Source: Psoroptes ovis
Taxonomy: Eukaryota > Arthropoda > Arachnida > Sarcoptiformes > Psoroptidae
Assembly: GCA_002943765.1 (NCBI GenBank)
Contig: PQWQ01000004.1
Coordinates: 682,001-746,000 of the forward strand
Length of the DNA: 64,000 nt
Reading direction: 5' to 3'
A model generated the notes under the pieces. It searched no databases and was not told where the DNA came from. It worked only from the letters and a program-made list of their open reading frames with translations. Shown in pieces: positions 51,064 to 61,455 of the stretch. Within the stretch, counting starts at the first letter, position 1. The number at the start of each line of letters is the position of its first letter. A program made the translations under genes and the position numbers.

Positions 51064-51127
51064 TTATTCCAATTTACGCCATGGTTTCTTCATTGGTTGA
51101 CATGGTTCACTCTTGACAAAACTTGGT
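51064..51127 (-). CDS. possible terminal exon, minus strand
   Basis: A TTGTGTTTTAG acceptor on the minus strand leads to one base and 21 codons ending in TAA. The peptide (VKSEPCQPMKKPWRKLE at its end) is Pro/Lys-rich, with a KSEP motif that would suit sumoylation, and quite unlike chance translation of this DNA. No family identified and no upstream exon found in the window. Confidence 0.35.
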
Positions 51128-51502
51128 CTAAAACACAATTGACAAGTGTATATATGAGAGTAGAAAAATGAATTCATAAATCCATGAATTTGTTAATTCA
51201 TTATATTCATTCATTCATTCGTATATTACCCTTTGCCAGACTATTATTGTTATTCGAGATTTTATTTGAAATATCATATTTTTGAAATATATTGAATTAT
51301 AACTAAGAGAGAAAGAGCTAAGCAAAGTAAATCAAATTATTCAATTGTGTTTTCTTATTTTTTGTCAAAATAAGACCAGATTCAATAATCTTTGATCTAA
51401 TTTTGTCTTATTCATTTCATTCGTTTCATTCAATCAATGAATTTATTTCGATAAAACGACAATTTTTCAATAATGATAATGATGAAATATTATCATTATT
51501 TA

Positions 51503-51582
51503 TTAGACTGTCCAAAAAGTTTTTGCCGTTTATATCGTAGAGAATTATGAGAAAATCGGCAAAAACTTTTCGGACAATCTAG
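51503..51582. mobile_element. mariner-type MITE, family A
   Basis: 80 bp between TA dinucleotides. Ends TTAGACTGTCCAA and CGGACAATCTAG; centre TTATATCGTAGAGAATTATG. Confidence 0.87.
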
Positions 51583-51762
51583 TATATTATAATCATTATT
51601 AATATTATCAATACTTTTATGGTTTAATAGACTTGAAAATGAATGAATTTTCTTCTGGTTAAATTCAAATTGAAAAAATAATTATAATTCTATTTTAAAA
51701 ATTTTCTTATTTTCGTGTTTTTTCATTATGTGTAAAAGTTTTTTTTCTGTTAAATTTAAATA

Positions 51763-51842
51763 TTGAGTTGTCCGAAAAGTTTTTGACGATTTTCAATGAG
51801 CATTCCTATTGATTTATCGTTGAAAACTTAATGGACAAACAA
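51763..51842. mobile_element. mariner-type MITE, family B
   Basis: 80 bp. Left end TTGAGTTGTCCG after TA; right end worn (TGGACAAACAA). Centre TTTCAATGAGCATTCCTATT. Confidence 0.78.
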
Positions 51843-52316
51843 TTTATATTTTTAATGTTTTTTATATGGTAAAAAACTTGTAACTTTTTATTTCACAAAT
51901 AATATATGAAATGTTCATGCATATATTTAATGAATATTTTCGTGTCTGTATGAATAATATACCCATTACTGGCTTCAATACATATTAAAATATTCAAATT
52001 ATTATTGTATTAAAAAAAAGCAAAAATGGATATTAAATGAAATCAATTTCGATTTGATTGATTGAATGATTGATAGTTTAATTAATGTTTGGCGAGTGTT
52101 GTATTCATCATATATGAATGAATGAATGAAATGTTGTGTAATGAAACAAATTAAAACAAAACAAAAAACAAATAAAACTAAAAGAAACGAATAACCAGAA
52201 CCATAAGAAAATATATCTCCATAATAATAATAATAATCATAATCATTCATTTTATTGCATTTTCATTCATTCAATATTTGCTTTCTTATATAACTTAAAT
52301 ATAAATACAGATCATA

Positions 52317-52398
52317 TTAGATTGTACGAAAAGTTTTTGCCGATTTTTTTCTGAGCAATTCTATTGATTAAGCCGAATGAACTTTTCGGACAATCTTA
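52317..52398. mobile_element. mariner-type MITE, family B
   Basis: 82 bp between TA dinucleotides. Ends TTAGATTGTACG and CGGACAATCTTA; centre GAGCAATTCTATTGATTAAG. Confidence 0.86.
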
Positions 52399-52446
52399 TA
52401 TATAAATAAATAAATAAATGAATATATTTACAACAACAACAACAAA

Positions 52447-52485
52447 CACATGCACATGCACATGCACATGCACACACACACACAT
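52447..52485. repeat. CACATG / CA microsatellite
   Basis: Four CACATG hexamers pass into a (CA)n run. Confidence 0.85.
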
Positions 52486-53869
52486 ATACCAACAATACAA
52501 ATACAAACAAACATTTATTTTATTTTATTTCATTTAATCAAGAAAAAATAAATAAATAAATAAAGAAAATCAAAAGAAAAAAAAATCAAAAGAAAATCAA
52601 AAATCTTTTACTTATTAAATAATTAGAGCATGACACATGCTTCGGCTGCTGCTGCTGATGATGATGATGATCATAATCATTCCAAGAAATGAAATAAAAT
52701 AAAAGAAGAAATGATCATCACCATTGAAATAATAATGATTTGAATGAAAAAAAACGAATAAAGTAAAGAAATGAATTAAGAAAATGAACAAACAAACTAA
52801 GACAAACTAAATATAATAAGTAGAAATAAGTAATAAGTAAGCAATAATAATCAAAAAAAAACAAATCGATTATCACATTGACATATTCGAGATTTTTTCA
52901 AAGTTTTTTTTTCATTGTTATTATCAATACTCAATTATCAGCTGTGAACCAAAAATTGATGAACAACATCAACAGCAACATAATGAACATTGTGCACCAT
53001 TGATTGTTTCGATTTTTTATTCAAGAAAAAAAATTGCGAAAATGAATTCATTCAATTGTTTTCTTTGAAATTTTGTTTTCTTAAAAGGTTTTCAACCCTT
53101 TTAATCCAAGAAATTTGATTTAATTCTTGTTTCTGCAGAAGGATTGAACTAAGAGATGAGTGAATCAATACATGGATCCATGGATGAATCCATGTATAGA
53201 TTGTTGAATGAATGAATGGATTGATAATTTGATTATACAAAAATAATGAATCGTTCATCCGAATCTTAAGATTTTGATTCGAGAATTTCTGTCTTTGTTC
53301 ATTAAACTTAATGATCATAATAATAATGACAAGGTTCTTGAGAAAAAATTCATCAAAATTTTTTTCTTTAAGATTTTTGGCGACATTTTTTTTTTGTTGT
53401 TCTCTGTGTGTGTGTGTAAATGTCAATCATTTCATCACATTTTGATTTTGTCATTTGACATTTGGCATTTGTCAACCTACACACACACACACATTTATTC
53501 GTGTTCACATGTTTCATTCAATTGAATGACATGTGAACATATTGAGGAATGTGTATGTGGATCAGGTGGATATTTTGAAAACGCAAATGGGATTATGAAA
53601 TTAATCTCATAATGATAATTCAACATCGAAGTAATAGGAAATGAAAGAGAGTGAGATTATCCAAATGAAATTTCAAATCAAATCGACCAAATTGAAAATT
53701 TGAGCAAATTTCGCCAATTTCAATTTATTGAAACATTTTTTTTCTGAAAATATTTGAAAATTTGACACATTCCCTTATCCATAATAGAAATGAGCACCGA
53801 TTCACCAAGATTAGCAGTGAATTCAAAGATATCAAAGTGTTTCGATTGAAATATTGAATATAATTAACA

Positions 53870-53949
53870 TTAAATCGTACGGAAAGTTCTAGCCGATTTA
53901 TTAATTGAAAAACATGTGAAAATCGGCAAAAACTTTTCGGATAATTCAA
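53870..53949. mobile_element. MITE, family D-like, worn left end
   Basis: 80 bp. Left end TTAAATCGTACGG, right end CGGATAATTCAA followed by TA; inner arms GCCGATTTATTAATTGAAAA and GTGAAAATCGGC. Centre matches the family D copy at 26432 in reverse. Confidence 0.72.
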
Positions 53950-54540
53950 TAATAATGATTGATATGATTGATCGAGTGATTGAATGGACAACAAGAGAAA
54001 ATTCATCGAGTCCTTCATCGAGAAATTCATTGAATTTCTTTGATTTCAATCTCGAAATTGTTCAAAAGTTTTTTCGTCCAAATTGTATTATATCAAAGAA
54101 CAATCAATATCAGCATTCAATGTTGAATAATTTGATCGATTTTCATTCAAATTCTCAGAACAAAGGAAAAAACTTGAAAGTTTCATAACAAAAGAAAAAA
54201 AAAATTGTCTGAGACACCAATCACTTTGATGAAATGACATGAATATTTCTTGAATTTTAGACTTATTTAATACAAAACAATGAAATTTATTCAAAATTCT
54301 TCCATTATCCAATCAAAACCATGTATTCTAGTCAAAATAGCCGAAAATTCCAGACGAAAAGTTTATCGAGAATTGATTAAATGAATGAATTTTTGATTGA
54401 AAGAATGAATATTGATGAAAATCAATGCGCGAACAAGATAAAGAATTCACGCAATACACGCAAACACTCAAATTCAATTGATGATAACGAATTGACTGAT
54501 TAAATGAATGAGATGAATCAGAAAAATTTAATTAAATATA

Positions 54541-54620
54541 TTAGATTGTCCGGAAAGTTTTTGCCAACTATATCGTAGGGAATTATGAGAAAATCGACAA
54601 GAACTTATCGGACAACCTTA
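54541..54620. mobile_element. mariner-type MITE, family A
   Basis: 80 bp between TA dinucleotides. Ends TTAGATTGTCCGG and CGGACAACCTTA; centre TATATCGTAGGGAATTATGA. Confidence 0.88.
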
Positions 54621-55184
54621 TAAATAAACATAAACAAATGATTAATAAATAAATAAATAAATAAACAAGTAAATTCTTGTTAAATTAATTTCCAAAAACA
54701 AAAATTAAATAAGTAAGAATAAATAAAAAATACAAATATACGAATACATAAACACATAAACAGAATTTCTATAAAAACATTCCATGTTCATGTTTAAATT
54801 TTTAATTAATGATAATTGAAAATAATGATTTTAATCATTATTTGAATTTATCTGTTTATTTATTTAGATAAGATATTGAATAAACACAGAGAAAAATTAA
54901 TCAAAATAAATGAAAATAATCAAACATTAAATGAATGAATTAGACTCTGAAAATAAAATATTGAAATCCTTTGATTACTTAAAACTAATAATAATAATAA
55001 TAATTACTAAATTCATTATCATTATTATTATTGTCATTACTTTGGTGCATATAATCAATACAAATACAACAAACTTGTTTACACATTTTTAATTGTAATC
55101 AATTTTCACCCACCACCTTCGGGTGCAGAAACAGCCAAACATTTTCAGAAAAACATTTCCCCCAATATTCATCCGTCAAAGGTT

Positions 55185-55305
55185 TTGGCCACTGAAATTC
55201 TTGGACCAAAATTCTTGGACCGAAATTCTTGAACCGAAATTCTTAGGCCACCAAAAATTCTTGAACCGAATTTCTCGGGCCCAAATTCTTCGACCAAAAT
55301 CCTTG
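55185..55305. repeat. short minisatellite (AAATTCTTGGACC-type units)
   Basis: At least seven imperfect tandem units of about 13-17 bases built on A-A-A-T-T-C-T-T-G-x-x-C-C, some with GGCCACC inserts. The plus-strand open frame across it is a consequence of the repeat and not a protein gene. Confidence 0.75.
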
Positions 55306-55615
55306 TGGTACCTTTTCGGAGAACCAATGAATCATTGAAATGAATCAACTATAGAGAGGACCTTTGATAAATTGAATCGATAAAAATAATAATAATTCAA
55401 AAACAGCAAAAACAGAGAATCATTATCAAATCATTTTCGGAAACTTTTTCGAGAATATTAAAAAAAAAATTTGCGAAAATTAAATGAAAAATAACAAAAT
55501 AATATTGAAACTATAATCTCTCTTTTTTTGGATCAAATTTTTGGTGTACATTGAATAATGAATCGAATATAATAATGATAATAATAACGATAATAAACAC
55601 ATGTGTGTATTTGTA

Positions 55616-55696
55616 TTAGGTTGTCCGATAAGTTCATGCCGATTTTCTCTCGATTCCCTACAATATAATCGGCACAAAACTTTTCGGACAGCCTAA
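55616..55696. mobile_element. mariner-type MITE, family A (reverse)
   Basis: 81 bp between TA dinucleotides. Ends TTAGGTTGTCCG and CGGACAGCCTAA; centre GATTCCCTACAATATAATCG. It is the last MITE before the transposon cluster. Confidence 0.88.
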
Positions 55697-56115
55697 TATT
55701 ATGTGCATGTGTATTTATGTGCATATGTTTAAAAATAGAACAAACAATATTGACTGACTGACAAAATAATAATAATAATAAAAGTTTCACAACTTGAAAA
55801 AACAATCGAGATAAAATGGATAAAATGAATGAATAAAATGAAATGGATAAATAAATGAACACACAACGAAATCGCCTATGAGGATAGCAAATAATTTTGG
55901 GGTAGAAGCATTAGCAAAAATTTTTTCGTTGCTGCTACAACTCTTTTCAACAGAGTTTATACGTTTGCAAGTTTTTGCCAAGTGTAAATTTGGCACATTT
56001 TTTTTCCCTCCTTAATTTCATTTTTGAAAATTTGAATATCGATAGTTGCGCAGAATCAACGTGAAATTTTGACTTGACTTTTGACCAATTGGCTTCGCTC
56101 AATTTACACAACGTA

Positions 56116-56172
56116 TTTTTTTTGCGCTCAAAGTGCTCAACGAATTTTTTTTTGCGCTCAAAGTGCTCAACA
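56116..56172. repeat. 30-bp tandem repeat upstream of transposase
   Basis: Two units of about 30 bases with the core GCGCTCAAAGTGCTCAAC, each preceded by a T run. Position about 150-200 bases before the transposase ATG suits a subterminal repeat of a CACTA-type element, where transposase would bind. Terminal inverted repeats were looked for and not found with confidence. Confidence 0.55.
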
Positions 56173-56931
56173 AGTTTTTGTTGAAATCAACACGTGGAAT
56201 TTTGATCAAAATTTGAGAATTTGACGATTAAAATTGAAAATAGTTGATCCGTGAATCATCCATTTTTTTTGATATTAATTAAAATAAAATCATAAATTTT
56301 TAGAGTATCTTTTACACTTGGTAAAGATGAAAAGACAAAGAAGTAAGTCGAATATTTATGAGAAAATTCATATAAAATATTTTTTTACACACGTAGAACA
56401 ATCTTCAATGAAAAGCATTCAATCAACGATGCGAACATTATGTAAATATATTGATGACAATTGTATCTTGGACTATTTAATTCCAACTTACAACGAATTA
56501 ATGGAGAAAATTCGCATTGGTATCGCCGAATTCGGTACATTGAATGTCGAGCTCAATGAATACAAACGAATCAATGAAAAATTTTCAGAGTTGGCCAAAT
56601 TTGATCTTGAAGCGAAAGCAAAGATGCAACAATCATTGGAGATAGCCGAGACTGCTGGTCAATTTTTAAAACAAATGAAGCGAGTTAAAAAATTCAAAGA
56701 AATGCATCCGATCATCACGAATTATCATGAATTGAGCAGAAAAAATTTGAGTTTTGTCAAATGTTGTGGAAACATTTACAGAAGCGGTTGCAGTATGTAC
56801 TTACATATTCAGAAGAGCCATCCAGAAACATATGTTGATAAGTCTGAATTAGAATCCCTTTCATCAACATGTGGAGATTCTACATCATTGCAGGAACCAT
56901 TACCATCAACTTCATCAAATTGTGAAACATT

Positions 56932-57395
56932 GCAGCAACCATTACCAACAACATTTGAAGATTCTACACCATTACCAGGAACATCTGACGATTCTACACC
57001 ATTGCAGCAACCATTACCAGCAACATTTGAAGATTCTACACCATTACCAGGAACATCTGACGATTCTACACCATTGCAGCAACCATTACCAACAACATTT
57101 GAAGATTCTACACCATTACCAGCAACATCTGACGATTCTACACCATTGCAGCAACCATTACCAGCAACATTTAAAGATTCTACACCATTACCAGCAACAT
57201 CTGACGATTCTACACCATTGCAGCAACCATTACCAGCAACATTTAAAGATTCTACACCATTACCAGCAACATCTGACGATTCTACACCATTGCAGCAACC
57301 ATTACCAGCAACATTTAAAGATTCTACACCATTACCAGCAACATCTGACGATTCTACACCATTGCAGCAACCATTACCAACAACATTTGAAGATT
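56932..57395 (+). repeat. 72-bp coding minisatellite in transposase copy A
   Basis: About six units of 72 bp (24 residues: STPLPATSDD then STPLQQPLPATFKD), nearly identical at DNA level. The unit length keeps the frame. Units differ at Gly/Ala, Thr/Ala and Glu/Lys positions. It lies between the zinc finger and the acidic segment, so it probably acts as a flexible linker. Confidence 0.92.
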
Positions 57396-57570
57396 CGGAC
57401 TCCGATTCAGATGTAGACTATGATGACGAAATTTATTATGCAGATGAGTTCGAATCGGAGTTCGAAGAAAAAAGGTGCAATTTTTTGGAAAACGCCAAAA
57501 AAGATTTATCGAGTGAAGATTATGAAAAATTCACTTGAGTGTGCGAGACAATCCTATATTTTAAATCTAA

Positions 57571-58251
57571 AGACTACATAAGTTTACCATCATTCGGGAT
57601 TGTCTTCGATTCATTAATGAGAGCATTGGGCATTGATCTCAATACCAAGTTGCATAATTATGTATCAGATTTCATCAAATCAGAATATTTTCAATGGGAG
57701 TTCGCCAAAACACTCATCAACTTCATCACTCCCAAAGAATATCCAATCGGTGATAGCAACAAAAAATATTATTACATCCCGATCAAACAAATACTCCAAA
57801 AATATATCATCACCGAAGATTTAGTTAATGTGATCGATAAGGAAGAAGATCAGCTATTACCACCATATATACGAGATAATAAATTCGCCAAAAAATTACG
57901 ACTCATCATATATGGTGATGAGTTCAACGCTTCCAATGCGTTGCGGGACACGAATCGCAGAAATAAAATATATATTTTATATCTTGATATCGACAATTAC
58001 ACGGCGCCAACAACGAAGCACAAAGACGTTCATTTATTGATGATATGAAGGCCAATTGATCAAAAGGATTCCAACACCTCTCTTAGTCAATTATTGAAAC
58101 CATTGACTGACGATTTGGCACATTTAATCAAGCATGGAATAGATTTTAACGGCCGCAAAATAGAAGTTTGCGTGAGCCATATCATGCTCGGTCTGAATAT
58201 ATTATTTGGTTACGTTTGCATTTGTCGTTATTGCGGCAGAACATTGATGAG
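57571..58251 (+). repeat. left arm of 681-bp inverted repeat (transposase copy A)
   Basis: Matches the complement of 60775-61455 over the same length. By eye the only differences are three or four bases in the outer 35 (CATAAGTTT against CACAAGGTT, GATTGTC against GATAGTC). The premature TGA after LLMI is shared by both arms. Confidence 0.88.
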
Positions 58252-58257
58252 CCATAT
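58175..58257 (+). repeat. 75-bp in-frame partial duplication
   Basis: AGCCATAT occurs at 58175 and again at 58250. Between them is a version of the LGLN...CRYCG segment that recurs, in its proper place, at 58345-58395. The first version (ILFGYVCICRYCGRT) is identical to copy B; the second (RTFGPGFVCRYCGKK) is copy A's own. It adds 25 residues without changing the frame. Confidence 0.8.
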
Positions 58258-59519
58258 CTTAGGTAAGAAATTTTTTAATCTCCTAATAATCATTTCAATA
58301 CAATTAATTCGTCTATCTAGGTGACAATCTTGGTGTTGCCGAATTGCTCGGTCTGAATAGAACGTTCGGTCCGGGTTTCGTTTGCCGTTATTGTGGCAAA
58401 AAGTATAGGAATCTTAACATTGATGAGGAGAGAGATTTGACGATAGGCAGAACTTATGACCAGTATGAGCAAGAACTTAAATTAGTTAAAAGAAATTCGA
58501 ACTTCCCAAGTTTGAGCGGCATAAAAACGGATTCTGCCTTCTCGCCATTGGAAATTAATGTTTTCCAGGTTTTGCCACCTGATTGGTTCCATGATGTTGC
58601 GGAAGGTAATTTTAATATATTATTAAATTCAAAAAATAATTGAATTTTTCAAGGAATTATTCCCAAAACCATGGACATCATCATGGCAAAAATGACAAAG
58701 TATTTGTCAGCCTCTAATATCAAACAGAGTATCCATCGATTTAAATGGGTTAATGGACCAATAACCTTGAATCACCAAGGTAAAATGCAATGTAAAGGGA
58801 AAGGGATACAAAAAGTTGAAATGGCGATGAGATTTATTGAGATATTCCCTCAAATCATTATGGACAATAAAGAAGAATTCAGTATGTATTTCATCTTGAG
58901 GAAATTCATCTTTCTTTCGTTTGGCTTCAATATTCAACAATTTGACGAACTCAAAACTGTAGTGAATGAGTTGAAAGATAAATGCATTCAATTTGGAATT
59001 ATGATACCGAAAATGCATTTTGTGTCGCACTATTATGATTTAATGCAATTTTATGGACCTCTCCGGAAATATAGTACTGAGCGCTATGAACGAAACCATT
59101 CACTCATGAAAAGCATCATCGGACGATCCAGAAACTTCAAGAATGTGCCATTTTCGATCGCTAAGAAATATCAAGTGCTACATCCTTTCATGGCTGATCA
59201 AGATGAAATCACTATAGGTCCTAATACGCGACTTATGGCCCGTGATCATCCTTTCAAATTGAAATATAGGATCGCAAGAGCCTTGTTGAAAGAGGATGAT
59301 AAGTTCCTCGAAGCTGAGAATTTTTCCAGGATGGACAATAAGATAATGGTATCAGGCAGCTTGTGGTCAATTATAAGCCCAGATCATGAAACGAATATTC
59401 ATGGAATTCATCTTGAAAATGAAAACTTTACCATCCAATTGGATGAACTATCTTTCGCCAATTCATTCATTTTTGATTATCATGGTGCACCGCATCTGAA
59501 TTACGGTGTAAGAAAATAA

Positions 59520-59942
59520 ATCAAAAGATCTCGAGGAGTTGTAAGTTTGTCATTATAATATACTATAGTATATCCAAAGTATCAATTATTTTTTTCTTAG
59601 TTTTGATTTTTAAAATTGTTTAAATCATTTTTTTTTGCTTTCAAGTAGAAAATGACAGAAGATCGTCATTCAAAAAACAATGATCACCGAAACGGCTTGG
59701 CTAGGACGATGATAAAAATGTCACTGATAAATGAAAGGTATTCAATGAAATAGATTCTTTTTAATTTCTTTAGCTTTTATGCATGAATGTTACAGATTAA
59801 TTTACGATTAACAGCCATCGTCAGACTTCTCTTAATGATCAAATACTCATCAATAAATTGGCGGAAGATAATTTATTCAATTGGATGGAATTTTGTTGGA
59901 TATCGAATCGATTTCATGACTATTCTTTGATGATTTGGCCTT
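59520..59942 (+). other. spacer with possible short second ORF of the transposon
   Basis: Between the two transposase copies. An ATG at 59652 (MTEDRHSKNNDHRNGLARTM) leads to a possible intron (GAAAG^GTATTC to TTAACAG^CC near 59812) after which SHRQTSLNDQILINKLAED continues to a TAA at 59940-59942, right where the inverted copy B begins. It may be a truncated accessory ORF of the element. The joins are guesses. Confidence 0.3.
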
Positions 59943-61455
59943 AAAATTTACTGCAAGTTGCTTGATACCATTGTCTTATTGTCGATCTTGGAAACATTCT
60001 TGGCTTCGTGGCACTTATTATTTTCTTTCAACAAGACTTTTGCGATATTATATTTCAATTTGAATGGGTGATCACAGGCTATAAGTCGCTTGTCAGGACC
60101 TATAGTGATTTCATCTTGATTAGCCAAGAAAGGATGGAGCATTTGATATTTTTTTGCGATCGAAAATAGTGCATTCTTGGAGTTTCTAGATGGTCCATGG
60201 TTCTTTTCATGAGTGAATGATTTTGTTCATAACGCTTGGTATTATATTTCCGAAGAGTTCCGAAATTGCATTAAATCATAATGATGCGACAAAAATGCAT
60301 CGGTATCGTTGGTTCCAATCGGATGCATTTACCATTCAACTCATTCACCATTCATTTTAATTCGTCAAATTCTTCATTATGGAAGCCAAACGAAAGAAAT
60401 ATTGAATTCTTCAAGATGAAGTACATATTGGATTCGTCTTTATTGTCCGTAATGATTTGTGGGAATATCTCTATAAATCTGACCACCATTTCCACTTTTT
60501 GGATCCCTTTTCTTTTACATTGCATTTTCTCATGGTGATTCAAGATTATTGGACTATTAATCTATTTAAATCGAAGGATACTTTGTTTGATATTAGTTGT
60601 CAACAAAAATTTGTCATTTTGGCGACAGTGGCGTCCTGGAAAATATTGATTTCCAATGGTGAGAAGGCAGAATCAGTTATTATGCCGCAGAAGTTTCGGA
60701 AGTTCGATTATTTTTAACTAATTTAAGATCTTGCTCATACTGGTCATAAGTTCTGCCTATCGTCAAATTCGCTCCTCATCAATGTTCTGCCGCAATAACG
60801 ACAAATGCAAACGTAACCAAATAATATATTCAGACCGAGCATGATATGGCTCACGCAAACTTCTATTTTGCGGCCGTTAAAATCTATTCCATGCTTGATT
60901 AAATGTGCCAAATCGTCAGTCAATGGTTTCAATAATTGACTAAGAGAGGTGTTGGAATCCTTTTGATCAATTGGCCTTCATATCATCAATAAATGAACGT
61001 CTTTGTGCTTCGTTGTTGGCGCCGTGTAATTGTCGATATCAAGATATAAAATATATATTTTATTTCTGCGATTCGTGTCCCGCAACGCATTGGAAGCGTT
61101 GAACTCATCACCATATATGATGAGTCGTAATTTTTTGGCGAATTTATTATCTCGTATATATGGTGGTAATAGCTGATCTTCTTCCTTATCGATCACATTA
61201 ACTAAATCTTCGGTGATGATATATTTTTGGAGTATTTGTTTGATCGGGATGTAATAATATTTTTTGTTGCTATCACCGATTGGATATTCTTTGGGAGTGA
61301 TGAAGTTGATGAGTGTTTTGGCGAACTCCCATTGAAAATATTCTGATTTGATGAAATCTGATACATAATTATGCAACTTGGTATTGAGATCAATGCCCAA
61401 TGCTCTCATTAATGAATCGAAGACTATCCCGAATGATGGTAACCTTGTGTAGTCT
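59940..61455 (-). pseudogene. CACTA/CMC-type transposase, copy B, inverted and broken
   Basis: A second copy of the same transposase on the opposite strand. The part at 60775-61455 encodes the same 143-residue stretch as copy A up to the shared TGA, then KPLTDDLAHLIKHGIDFNGR. At SHIMLGLN it lacks the GDNLG motif and the intron present in copy A, so the second catalytic Asp is missing. The remaining part (about 59940-60740) has frameshifts and stops and is diverged: the segment HPF(L/M)A(N/D)QDEITIGP onwards shares about 41 of 62 residues with copy A. The N-terminal domain, zinc finger and 24-residue repeats are absent. Not functional. Confidence 0.8.
60775..61455 (-). repeat. right arm of 681-bp inverted repeat (transposase copy B)
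   Basis: Complement of 57571-58251. The two arms are separated by about 2.5 kb that contains the diverged, also inverted, 3' halves of the two copies. Confidence 0.88.

Larger units (their letters stand above)
56327..59519 (+). pseudogene. CACTA/CMC-type DDE transposase, copy A, decayed
   Basis: A transposase reading frame running 56327-58262, 58321-58605 and 58654-59519, with two small introns. The N-terminal part has helical segments, then a C2H2-like finger (KCCGNIY...LHIQKSH, near residues 145-165), a 24-residue tandem repeat and an acidic stretch. Two in-frame TGA codons, at 57536 and after LLMI near 58046, interrupt an otherwise continuous frame. The catalytic region has the layout of animal CACTA/CMC elements: first Asp in IIYGDEFNASNAL (codon 57917), second in GDNLG (58323) followed by CRYC, then LPPDWFHDVAEG, and Glu in RYERNH (59088). 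All three acidic residues are present. A 75-bp in-frame duplication lies at 58175-58257. DNA cut-and-paste would be its role when intact. The ATG at 56327 is chosen over TTG at 56318. CACTA/CMC is inference from motif order; the DDE triad is seen. Confidence 0.8.

Noticed and set aside
55123..55338. 71-codon frame across the AAATTCTTGG repeats
   Set aside because: Open only because the minisatellite lacks stops in that frame.
56871..57416. 181-codon frame overlapping the 72-bp repeats
   Set aside because: Shadow frame of the minisatellite in the transposase gene; it has the same period and no independent signal.
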